From Candidatus Bathyarchaeota archaeon (GTDB lineage Archaea; Thermoproteota; Bathyarchaeia; TCS64): a DNA stretch of 7,046 nt. The notes beneath the pieces were generated by a model that was given only the letters and a program-made list of their open reading frames with translations, was not told where the DNA came from and ran no database searches. This document shows positions 1-5,671 of the stretch, one piece after another. The position numbers and the translations under genes are program-made. The stretch is from assembly GCA_030602935.1 (NCBI GenBank), contig JAUVYU010000033.1, positions 1-7,046 on the forward strand, in the 5' to 3' direction. How positions within the stretch are numbered: position 1 is the stretch's first letter; each line of letters opens with the position of its first letter.

Positions 1-1
1 C

Positions 2-733
2 ATCAACGTCATCCGGGAGAAGGTGAAGAACTTCGCCCGCACCGCCGCCATCGCGAGCGAGGTCCCGTTCAAGATACTCATCATGGACGAGGCCGACAGC
101 CTCACCTCCGCGGCCCAGCACGCCCTCCGCCGCACCATGGAGATCTACACCCGTACATGCCGCTTCGTCCTCATCGGCAACTACTCTGAGAACATCATAG
201 AGCCCATCCAGAGCCGCTGCAGCGTCTTCCGGTTCGGCCCCCTCGGCGAGGAGGACTCAAAGGGGTGGATCAAGCATATCGCCGACAACGAGAAGCTCAA
301 CCTCCTACCGGAGGGGCTTGAGGCCATCTACGAGGCCTCGATGGGCGACCTCAGGAAGGCCACCAACCTCCTCCAGGCCGCTGCGGCAACCCAGAGCGGG
401 AAGATCGACGACGTGACCATCTACAGCATCCTGGGCAGGGTGAGCCCCGGCAAGGTCCGTGAGCTGATCAACTTGGGGCTCAAAGGAAAGTTTATGGAGG
501 CCCGCGAGGTCCTCCGAGGCCTCCTCATAGACGAGGGGCTTGCCGCCGACGACATCATACGCCTCATCTACTCGGAGGTGCTCAGGCTCAACATCCCTGA
601 GAGGTACAAGGTCAGGCTCTCCAACACCATCGGCGAGATTGACTATCGCCTCACCCAGGGCGCGAGAGCTGAGATACAGCTGAGCGCCCTCGTAGCCAAG
701 CTCGCCATCGTCGGGGAAGAGATAAACGGATGA
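2..733 (+). CDS. rfcS: Replication factor C small subunit (clamp loader), 5' partial
   Basis: This is an AAA+ ATPase subunit of the archaeal clamp loader, which uses ATP to open PCNA and load it on primed DNA. The frame is open to the left edge and begins in the family-typical stretch INVIREKVKNFART; a GTG at base 23 is an internal valine, not a start. About 243 codons are present and roughly 80 N-terminal residues, including Walker A, are missing. Visible landmarks, numbered from the first codon in the window, are Walker B with MDEAD near residues 28-32 (bases 86-97 encode DEAD), a sensor-1 asparagine in GNYS near 60, and the SRC arginine-finger motif in PIQSRCSVFRF near 71-73. Sensor-2-type GDLRKATNLLQ follows, then the helical collar domain. 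No intein is seen in this part. The stop overlaps the rfcL start as ATGA (730-733), so the two subunits are probably co-transcribed and translationally coupled. The family call is secure. Confidence 0.97.
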   Translation: MNVIREKVKNFARTAAIASEVPFKILIMDEADSLTSAAQHALRRTMEIYTRTCRFVLIGNYSENIIEPIQSRCSVFRFGPLGEEDSKGWIKHIADNEKLNLLPEGLEAIYEASMGDLRKATNLLQAAAATQSGKIDDVTIYSILGRVSPGKVRELINLGLKGKFMEAREVLRGLLIDEGLAADDIIRLIYSEVLRLNIPERYKVRLSNTIGEIDYRLTQGARAEIQLSALVAKLAIVGEEING

Positions 734-2157
734 CCGATGAGAACCAGCCGTGGACCTACCGGTTTAGGCCGAGCTGCCAGGCCGAGGTCGTGGGCAACGA
801 GAGGGCGCTGAGCCAGCTCAGGACCTGGGTCAGGTCGTGGGAGAAGGGGATCCCCAAGGAGCGCGCCGCGTTCCTCCACGGCCCCCCGGGCGTGGGGAAG
901 ACCTCCTGCGTCGTCGCCCTCGCCAACGACCTGGAATTAGACCTCCTGGAGGTCAACGCCAGCGACTTCAGGACGAAGAAGCGCTTAGAGGGGCTCGTGG
1001 GGAGGGCCTCTTTCCAGACAGTCACGATCACGGGTAAGCGCCGTATGATCCTCTTCGACGAGCTGGAGGGGGTGAGCGGACAGCAGGACCGGGGGGGCAT
1101 AACATCCATCAGAGACATCATCAAGGAGACGAGGATACCCATCGTCCTCATCGCCACATCCCCCGGGGAGAAGTGGCAGGACAAGTTCAGGCCCCTCGTC
1201 GACCTCTCAACCCTCATCGAGTTCTCGCCCGTTCCCTTCGGGGCGATAGTGCGCAGGCTCAGGGAGTGCGCGGCGGAGCTGGGTATCTCCGTGGACTTGG
1301 AGGTCCTGGAGCACCTCGCGGACAGGTCCCGGGGGGACCTCAGGTCCACCCTCAACGACCTCGAGGCCATCTCCCGAGGCAAGGAGAGAGTCACCCTCCA
1401 AGACGTCAAGGGACTGGGGGAGCGGGATAGGAAGGACTACACGCCTGACGCCCTCAACAAGATGTTCTCGGCGAAGAGCCTGAGGGAGGCCCGTAGCGTC
1501 ATCTCCTCGACACACATCGACTACGACACCCTCTTCGACTGGATCTACGAGAACCTCCCCGTGGTGCTGGACAGCCCCAGGGACCTCGCCAGGGGGATGG
1601 AGGCCCTCTCCAGGGCGGACATCCACCAGACTAGGGCGAAGAGGACCCAGGCTTACCGCCTCCTCAAGTACATGTTCAACGAGATGACGGGGGGAGTCGC
1701 CCTCTCCAAGCTCTACTCGACTGGGACCGGCCTCCTCAGCCAGGTCAGGGAGAAGACGGCGACCCTCGGATTCCCCCCGGGGGCCTTCACTGTGACGGAG
1801 ACCAGGGAGGGCATCGAGGTCAAGCCCGTCAAGTACCTGGGGAACGAGTGGCGCAGGGTGAACAATGGCCTCAGGGAGGTCGGGGCCCAGTGGGTCCGGG
1901 GAGGCAACGCCTGGCTGATACCCTACTTCAGGCCTCCCCAGCTCGTCTGGAGGTACCGTAGGACGTATCAGAGCCGGAGGAGGAGGAACGAGGTCGCCGC
2001 GAAGGTGGCCGAGAGGTGCCACATCTCCTCGAAGGAGGCGGTGGCCGAGGTCATCCCCCTCGTCAAGGTCATGGTCGACGGGGACCCGGGGATGGCGGAT
2101 GAGATCACGGGCTGGCTGGATCTGGACGACAAACAGTCCAAGTGGCTGAAGAACTGA
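730..2157 (+). CDS. rfcL: Replication factor C large subunit (clamp loader)
   Basis: This 475-residue AAA+ protein is the large subunit of the clamp loader and pairs with RfcS, encoded immediately upstream with a 4-nt overlap. The N-terminus has the RFC box PWTYRFRP (7-14), Walker A GPPGVGKTS (51-59), the NASDFR box (76-81), Walker B MILFDELEG (106-114) and a sensor-2-like GDLRSTLNDLE (202-212). The collar follows from about 240 to 345. Sensor 1 reads IATSP (141-145) where I recall an Asn-containing AND-like motif in relatives. Residues about 350-405 hold an unusual block, YLGNEWRRVNNGLREVG then WVRGGNAWLIP, rich in Trp and Gly and not part of the core as I know it. The tail is basic around 406-420 (RYRRTYQSRRRR) and ends DDKQSKWLKN, a weak match to a PCNA-interacting box with the final aromatic pair absent. 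The length is normal for long archaeal RfcL proteins. The ATG at 730 follows from the overlap and the conserved N-terminus. Confidence 0.95.
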   Translation: MTDENQPWTYRFRPSCQAEVVGNERALSQLRTWVRSWEKGIPKERAAFLHGPPGVGKTSCVVALANDLELDLLEVNASDFRTKKRLEGLVGRASFQTVTITGKRRMILFDELEGVSGQQDRGGITSIRDIIKETRIPIVLIATSPGEKWQDKFRPLVDLSTLIEFSPVPFGAIVRRLRECAAELGISVDLEVLEHLADRSRGDLRSTLNDLEAISRGKERVTLQDVKGLGERDRKDYTPDALNKMFSAKSLREARSVISSTHIDYDTLFDWIYENLPVVLDSPRDLARGMEALSRADIHQTRAKRTQAYRLLKYMFNEMTGGVALSKLYSTGTGLLSQVREKTATLGFPPGAFTVTETREGIEVKPVKYLGNEWRRVNNGLREVGAQWVRGGNAWLIPYFRPPQLVWRYRRTYQSRRRRNEVAAKVAERCHISSKEAVAEVIPLVKVMVDGDPGMADEITGWLDLDDKQSKWLKN

Positions 2158-2161
2158 GGGC

Positions 2162-2761
2162 CTACTCATCTTTCCTCTTGAGGCTGAAGTAGAGCTCGTC
2201 GTACTCCTTCTTGAGGGCTTCGAGCTGGCTCCCCATCTCGGCGTAGAGCTCCTCGAGCTTCCCATGTGAGGCCTGAGCCCCCTTCAGCAGGTCCCCCAGG
2301 GGACCCATCTTGTCCTGGGTCACTGGAGGGGCGTCCGTGGCCTGGTTCTCTCTCAGGGTGAGTATCTCGTTTATGACCTCGGAGGGGTTCTCCCTTGTCT
2401 CACGGCATAGGATGATGAAGTCGGAGATCTCGACTAGGGCCTGCCTCAGCTCGTCTATGGAGACATGGCTCCTGTGCTCGTCGTCTGCGTCCATCTTCAG
2501 TGTCTCCTGGAAGACGTCGAGGCGCTCGTGGATGCCGGTGACGTGCCTCTGGAAGGTGGGTACGCTCTCTGGCTTCAGGATGAAGAGGTACTCCTTGAGC
2601 TCGTCGATGAGGTTGGAGACGAGGGAGACCCGCTCGTTGGTCTTCTCCCAGAGCTCCTCGGGGGAGAGCCTATCCACGAAGGTCCCGGTCGTGATGTCGA
2701 TGGCGATCTCCCTGAGGACTCCCTCGAGCTCGTCTATCCTGTTCCCGAAGCGATGAATCAT
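2162..2761 (-). CDS. Hypothetical acidic coiled-coil protein
   Basis: This is a 199-residue protein that I do not recognise. It has no signal peptide or membrane segment and looks cytosolic. Heptad-like Leu/Ile spacing with many Glu, Lys and Arg suggests long helices: residues about 5-20, 35-62 and 75-90, a helical block about 101-135 (DELRQALVEISDFIILCRET), a Pro-rich break at 143-155, and a final coiled coil about 157-195 (KLEELYAEMGSQLEALKKEY). This suggests a structural or scaffolding protein or an adaptor, but no function can be assigned. The ATG at 2761 is the first start codon after an in-frame stop, and GGTG lies just upstream. A TATA-like CTTTAAAC at 2793-2800 would give a leader of about 10 nt, so the gene probably has its own promoter. 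It converges on rfcL with 4 nt between stop codons, which leaves no intergenic terminator. Coding is supported by length and composition; the overlapping plus-strand frames are Ser-rich shadows. Confidence 0.8.
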   Translation of the reverse strand: MIHRFGNRIDELEGVLREIAIDITTGTFVDRLSPEELWEKTNERVSLVSNLIDELKEYLFILKPESVPTFQRHVTGIHERLDVFQETLKMDADDEHRSHVSIDELRQALVEISDFIILCRETRENPSEVINEILTLRENQATDAPPVTQDKMGPLGDLLKGAQASHGKLEELYAEMGSQLEALKKEYDELYFSLKRKDE

Positions 2762-2792
2762 CTCACACCAATTCAGTAGAAACGACCTCCTC

Positions 2793-2800
2793 GTTTAAAG
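2793..2800 (-). promoter_or_regulatory. TATA-like box for the coiled-coil gene
   Basis: CTTTAAAC on the minus strand sits 32-39 nt before the ATG at 2761. Placing initiation about 25 nt downstream of the box gives a start near 2771 and a leader of about 10 nt carrying GGTGTGAG directly before the ATG. The upstream BRE match is weak. Confidence 0.45.
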
Positions 2801-2851
2801 GGATTTCCAGCTATTGAGTATGAACCGCCCGTTCAGATCTGGCGCTGGTAA

Positions 2852-4246
2852 CTACTCGTCTGCTTTACTCGACTCACGCTTGGGGTACCCATTGTTCCTA
2901 CGTCTCTTACCCACGAAAAACGGGTGGATGAACGTGAGGGGGAGGAATAGCCACGTCAGCCTTTCGGGGACGACCATCCCCGGCAGGTCCATGTAGGAGT
3001 GTCGGGACTCGGAGTCGTACTCCAGGATGTAGTCGAGGCAGTACCCGTCGTAGATGGAGATGCGAAGACGGATGGTGTGCCCGGCATCGAAGCTGTACTC
3101 AGATATGCTGCTCCCGGTGAAGGTGAACTTCTTAGCGTTTCCCCTGAGGTATATGGCGAAGACGTCGGTATTTACCTCCGTCGACGCCCCGTACTCGTCG
3201 ACATCGAAGATTGTGAAGTTGACGTGCGTCTTGTATTTGGTCTTCCCGGAGGGGAACGAGCCCAGATGGAGCCAGACGACGTACTCCAAAGAGCCCTGGA
3301 TGCTGTAGCCCTCCTCCAGAGGTCCGTAGAGGTAGAAGTCCCACATATCGACCCAGCCCGGCCAGAAGCCCCCAGAGTACGTGTCTACGCGGGCCGAGAT
3401 GTCGAGGTCCGTGTACGCCGGGAGGGTCAATATCCGGGTCGTGGAGACGCTGTTCACAGTCACCGGGGTGTCCAAGCCCTCGAAGCTGAGGATGGTCTGT
3501 TCGCCGCCTCCCTCAGCTCTGACGGAGAGGATGGTCACGCCCCCCAGGGCAGTCATTACGAGGACCATGGCCATCATGGACACGCTTATTCCCCGCTTCC
3601 CGAAAATGAAGTCAGGTAAGACGCTGCTCAACCTGAGGCCTCTTAGCCATTCACCCAGTGACTTCTTTGGAGCCCTCTTGGGTTCGAGGATGAAGGTGTT
3701 TGCGATGATCCAGAATGCCATCAGCCAGGCAAGGGTGAGGACGAGGCTGAGGTTGTCATGGAAGGCGATGGCGGGGCCGTATTCCATCTTCAGCAGCAGG
3801 AGGGCGGAGGTCACGATACGGAGTAGGTTGACCACCAATACGCCCTGGAGGCCAATGACCGCGCACTTCAGCTTGCTGCCTCTGGAGTGGCTCCCCTGGA
3901 GGATCGTTACGAGGGTGAAGGCGAGGAGGACTAGGCTCTGCCACCCGACGCAGTTCCAGCTGAGGTTGAGCTCATAGGGCAGAGTCTCGGTGAATACGAA
4001 GAGGGAGCCTCCACTGAACGATGTCTTGACACCGAAGACGTTGAGCAGGATGGAGGCGACCACCCTTGTCATGGATGGGACTATGAACCTCTCTATGAGT
4101 GAATACGCGCCCGTCCTCAGGGCGATGTTCGTCATCAGCTCGTTGGCCGTCTGTATATGGGGGAGCGTGGAAAGGCATACGACAGCCGCCCACAGGAGCA
4201 TATGGGCTGCCTCGCCAGATGTTCTCGATAGAATACCCCGCTCCAT
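2852..4246 (-). CDS. Archaeosortase/exosortase-family transpeptidase fused to a surface-type ectodomain
   Basis: This is a 464-residue membrane protein (ATG at 4246; a TTG at 4252 would add two residues). The N-terminal half matches the exosortase/archaeosortase family, whose members cut C-terminal sorting signals of secreted proteins at the outer membrane face and join them to a new anchor. The catalytic set is visible: Cys99 in SWNCVGWQS, Arg143 in VVNLLRIV and His163 in AFHDNLS. Membrane segments lie at about 12-31, 55-72, 99-118, 125-152 and 166-187. A basic cytosolic linker follows (EPKRAPKKSLGEWLRG, from about 188), then a signal-like segment at about 219-243 (SMMAMVLVMTALGGVTILS). A beta-rich ectodomain spans about 244-424, and the C-terminus has VPE (426-428), a hydrophobic stretch (430-446) and KRRR (447-450). 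The positive-inside rule puts both basic stretches in the cytosol and the ectodomain outside. GGTG lies about 10 nt before the ATG. No Art subtype can be assigned. The family call is strong; the role of the second half is inference. Confidence 0.88.
   Translation of the reverse strand: MERGILSRTSGEAAHMLLWAAVVCLSTLPHIQTANELMTNIALRTGAYSLIERFIVPSMTRVVASILLNVFGVKTSFSGGSLFVFTETLPYELNLSWNCVGWQSLVLLAFTLVTILQGSHSRGSKLKCAVIGLQGVLVVNLLRIVTSALLLLKMEYGPAIAFHDNLSLVLTLAWLMAFWIIANTFILEPKRAPKKSLGEWLRGLRLSSVLPDFIFGKRGISVSMMAMVLVMTALGGVTILSVRAEGGGEQTILSFEGLDTPVTVNSVSTTRILTLPAYTDLDISARVDTYSGGFWPGWVDMWDFYLYGPLEEGYSIQGSLEYVVWLHLGSFPSGKTKYKTHVNFTIFDVDEYGASTEVNTDVFAIYLRGNAKKFTFTGSSISEYSFDAGHTIRLRISIYDGYCLDYILEYDSESRHSYMDLPGMVVPERLTWLFLPLTFIHPFFVGKRRRNNGYPKRESSKADE
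2897..2971 (-). other. Sorting-signal-like C-terminal tail of the archaeosortase gene
   Basis: These bases encode VPERLTWLFLPL... ending KRRR: a short Pro-Glu motif, about 17 hydrophobic residues and a basic cluster. That is the three-part layout of PEP-CTERM, PEF-CTERM and related tails that exosortases and archaeosortases recognise. A further 16 hydrophilic residues follow, longer than the usual few. It may simply be a stop-transfer anchor. Confidence 0.5.
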
Positions 4247-4268
4247 ATGCAAACCCCACCAAAGGATG

Positions 4269-4280
4269 TAAAATTAATAT
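4269..4280 (-). promoter_or_regulatory. AT-rich, possible TATA element before the archaeosortase
   Basis: The minus strand reads ATATTAATTTTA here. Initiation about 25 nt downstream would fall near 4250, giving an almost leaderless message and conflicting with the GGTG Shine-Dalgarno-like site at 4257-4260. The gene may instead be read through from the regulator upstream, so this is a weak call. Confidence 0.25.
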
Positions 4281-4301
4281 TCGGTGAAAACGATCCGTGG
4301 T

Positions 4302-4379
4302 CTAATACCTTCTCCGGCGTAGGGACAGACCCGTCGCCAGTGTCGCCATCAAGAGTATGGCGCTAAACAGCCAGATCAA
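4302..4379 (-). CDS. Possible 25-residue single-pass membrane micro-ORF ending RRRRY
   Basis: Starting from TTG at 4379, whose last bases overlap the TGA of the winged-helix gene (TTGA, 4376-4379), this frame encodes a hydrophobic run IWLFSAILLMATLATGL, then SLRRRRY and a TAG at 4302-4304. It has the form of a membrane anchor with a cytosolic arginine cluster, or of the last part of an archaeal sorting signal. The same frame stays open upstream inside the regulator gene to a TAG near 4568 but has no other start codon, and reads NGSGPRL just before the hydrophobic run. It could be a coupled micropeptide, a membrane tail joined to the regulator by a frameshift (programmed, mutational or a base-calling error), or the remnant of a lost surface protein. 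The Shine-Dalgarno match (GGAAGTGG) is weak. Chance is possible, but a 17-residue hydrophobic run ending in four arginines is suggestive. Confidence 0.35.
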   Translation of the reverse strand: MIWLFSAILLMATLATGLSLRRRRY

Positions 4380-4630
4380 TCTTGGGCCACTTCCATTGCC
4401 TTCATGGGGGAGATGAGGGCCCTGTAGTTCTCGATGAAGTCTTCCCCCTTCTCGGTAGTGTAGAACCTGTTCTCCTCGGAGTTCAGCAGTCCACCGTTGG
4501 TGAGCCTCTCCAGGTACCTCTTCACGATCTTGAAGTTCAGGTTGGCCTGATAGACTATCTGGGTCTTCCTAGCCCCGCTCTGAGCGACGTTCAGTATATC
4601 GGCGCAGATGTCCAAATCGTTCCTTCTCAC
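4376..4630 (-). CDS. Small archaeal winged-helix transcription regulator (HTH_45-like)
   Basis: This 84-residue protein has the layout of single-domain archaeal winged-helix proteins. The N-terminus is MRRNDLDICADILNVA (1-16), followed by GARKTQIVYQANLNFKIVK (19-37) as the helix-turn-helix, YLERLTNGGLL (39-49), a wing ending in FYTTEKGEDFI (56-66) and a C-terminal helix ENYRALI (67-73). It is expected to bind DNA in the cytosol as a dimer; the target is unknown. I chose GTG at 4630 over GTG at 4639 because AAGGTGA lies 5 nt upstream of it, and the TATA-like box at 4672-4678 predicts a message starting near 4649 with a leader of about 19 nt. It is co-directional with the archaeosortase, with about 129 nt between them that hold the TTG-overlapping micro-ORF, so it may regulate that gene. 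The last residues (SPMKAMEVAQD) are not typical of relatives I recall, and a frameshift there would append a membrane tail. Confidence 0.85.
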   Translation of the reverse strand: MRRNDLDICADILNVAQSGARKTQIVYQANLNFKIVKRYLERLTNGGLLNSEENRFYTTEKGEDFIENYRALISPMKAMEVAQD

Positions 4631-4670
4631 ACGATTCACCTTAATCCAAGCTATTAAGGAATAAAATTCA

Positions 4671-4680
4671 GATATAAAGC
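4671..4680 (-). promoter_or_regulatory. TATA box for the winged-helix gene
   Basis: GCTTTATATC on the minus strand, preceded by the purine-rich GAGAA, is a good archaeal TATA match. Its centre is about 26 nt before a predicted start near 4649, giving a leader of about 19 nt that contains AAGGTGA before the GTG at 4630. Confidence 0.55.
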
Positions 4681-4721
4681 TTCTCTGCAGAATTTAGGAA
4701 CTATTTTCCATTAATTGGGAT

Positions 4722-4743
4722 AAAGGGATAATATTTCCCCTTT
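4722..4743. repeat. Short inverted repeat AAAGGG / CCCTTT
   Basis: AAAGGG (4722-4727) pairs with CCCTTT (4738-4743) around a 10-nt AT-rich loop, with more T residues after it on the plus strand. It resembles a hairpin plus T-tract, but no plus-strand gene ends upstream, so an assigned terminator role is not supported. Confidence 0.35.
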
Positions 4744-4757
4744 TTAGACACAGATAT

Positions 4758-4786
4758 CCAATTTTGGGAAAGCCTTCCAAAAGTGG
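4758..4786. repeat. Imperfect inverted repeat CCAATTTTGG / CCAAAAGTGG
   Basis: Ten-base arms at 4758-4767 and 4777-4786 pair at nine of ten positions around a 9-nt loop. The site lies about 110 nt upstream of the regulator's predicted start. It could be an operator for a dimeric regulator or a hairpin in an untranslated RNA. No T-tract follows it. Confidence 0.4.
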
Positions 4787-5154
4787 AGAAAATGTGGTTT
4801 CAGGATACATTTTTCAAAAAGATATGAGTGAACGTTGACCTGTAACGCAGTCATCATAACAGTAAATCCATCATCGAAAACTAGCTCAACCGATACAGGG
4901 GGTCGAAGGACGGATCGAGGGGGGCATTCTGCTGCTCCACAAGTGGAAAAAGAAGCATTGACCTCATGCCACTCTTACTACGCCCTCACGGACTGGGCTC
5001 CGCTTATTCTTTTTCGAATTGCTCGGAAGCATACAGCACCATACTGTTATCTTCACGTGCCGGGATCAATCAGCTTTACAGGTTAAAGTATTAAGATCAC
5101 GATTCCCTATCACTTGACTGAAGAATTACGATGTCACGATGAATGCGGGGTCAG

Positions 5155-5162
5155 GTTTAAAA
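5155..5162 (+). promoter_or_regulatory. TATA-like box for the DUF454 gene
   Basis: GTTTAAAA is centred about 26 nt before a predicted start near 5185. The resulting leader of about 19 nt carries AGGTG at 5190-5194, 9 nt before the ATG at 5204, which supports that ATG over the GTG at 5192. Confidence 0.45.
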
Positions 5163-5203
5163 GACGCACTTCATCATAGCGATAGCGGTAGGTGCTTGGA
5201 TAC

Positions 5204-5581
5204 ATGTCCACAAAAGGGGTGAAACGGGTCATCTATCTTGTCATTGGGACATTGGCCCTGTTCCTGGGCGCTCTGGGCATCTTTCTGCCTGTATTACCCA
5301 CGACGCCGTTCGTGATACTGGCAGCTGCATGCTATCTAAGGAGTTCCAAGAGGATGCATGCATGGATACTACGTAGCGAACTATTTGGAGAGACCATCGA
5401 AAACTTTCAAGCGGGAAGAGGCTTGAAAAGAGATACCAAGATCCGGGCCCTCGTCCTTATGTGGGCCACAATCTCCATCTCAGCGTTCTTCTTCGTGGAT
5501 CAGCTCATTTTCCGAGGAGCCATGTTTCTTGTAGCCGCTGGAGTCACCGTCTACCTCCTTAGGCTTCCGACTCTGACCTAG
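5204..5581 (+). CDS. DUF454 / YbaN-family small membrane protein
   Basis: This 125-residue integral membrane protein carries the family signature GIFLPVLPTTPF (25-36), then ACYLRSSKRMHAWILRSELFG (42-62), which corresponds to the conserved Arg-Ser-Ser, Trp and Phe-Gly positions. GRGLKRDTKIRA (71-82) precedes the C-terminal hydrophobic pair. Membrane segments are likely at about 9-30 and 31-45 (the pair around the Pro-rich turn), 82-98 and 103-120. Its length is normal for the family, whose biochemical role is not established. The ATG at 5204 is preferred to the GTG at 5192 because AGGTG lies 9 nt upstream of it, and the GTG would sit only a few bases after the predicted transcription start. 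It stands alone on this strand, diverging from the regulator and converging on the peptidase gene. Its GC content is lower than that of the RFC genes. The family call is firm; the function is unknown. Confidence 0.9.
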   Translation: MSTKGVKRVIYLVIGTLALFLGALGIFLPVLPTTPFVILAAACYLRSSKRMHAWILRSELFGETIENFQAGRGLKRDTKIRALVLMWATISISAFFFVDQLIFRGAMFLVAAGVTVYLLRLPTLT

Positions 5582-5671
5582 CGAATATTAAGCGTGAGTG
5601 CTCAAGGCTTCCACCACTGGAATTAAGAAATCCTAAGGTTCTACGTATACGACTCAACTAAGTACATCGAG

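Larger units (their letters stand above)
4640..5203. other. AT-rich divergent intergenic region, no gene supported
   Basis: This stretch of about 560 nt separates the minus-strand regulator from the plus-strand DUF454 gene. Its left part is very AT-rich, and about 4870-5060 is more balanced. The only long frame (4835-5086, +) starts at TTG and has no recognisable composition or motif. A minus-strand frame from the ATG near 4965 closes after 28 codons. No tRNA, rRNA or CRISPR pattern was seen. It holds two inverted repeats (4722-4743 and 4758-4786) and promoter elements at both edges. It could include an untranslated RNA or the remains of a decayed gene, but nothing specific can be shown. Confidence 0.6.

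Noticed and set aside
756..1409. Minus-strand frame of 217 codons opposite rfcL
   Set aside because: Its Ser/Arg/Leu-rich translation lacks any domain. It is a complement shadow of the conserved AAA+ region.
1207..2265. A 352-codon open frame on the minus strand opposite rfcL
   Set aside because: It runs antisense to a certain gene, is Pro/Gly/Arg/Val-rich without motifs, and crosses from rfcL into the coiled-coil gene. This is a high-GC shadow frame.
2310..2756. Plus-strand frame of 148 codons opposite the coiled-coil gene
   Set aside because: Its Ser-rich composition is typical of the complement of Glu/Leu-rich helices. It has no motif and no good start site.
2776..2792. GAGGAGGT 8 nt before an in-frame CTG upstream of the coiled-coil ATG, suggesting a CTG start
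   Set aside because: The motif abuts the TATA-like box at 2793-2800, so it would lie upstream of the predicted transcript start. CTG starts are rare and the ATG at 2761 is adequate.
2999..3619. Plus-strand frame of 206 codons opposite the archaeosortase ectodomain
   Set aside because: Its Val/Glu/Gly/Arg-rich translation has no motif. The minus-strand protein there has clear membrane and ectodomain structure.
3381..3977. Plus-strand frame of 198 codons opposite the archaeosortase core
   Set aside because: It covers the catalytic half of a recognised family on the other strand and shows no domain of its own.
4880..5050. Possible remnant of a transposase gene on the minus strand
   Set aside because: Short peptides can be read in shifting frames, but none shows a transposase motif and no terminal inverted repeats or target duplications were found.
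4835..5086. 83-codon plus-strand frame in the intergenic region
   Set aside because: It has a TTG start without a Shine-Dalgarno, mixed composition, and no motif or hydrophobic pattern. It is probably chance or decayed DNA.
4640..5203. Possible tRNA, box C/D RNA or CRISPR in the gene-poor region
   Set aside because: No T-arm-like GTTC motif, no convincing C/D box pair and no regularly spaced repeat was seen. Only two single inverted repeats are present.
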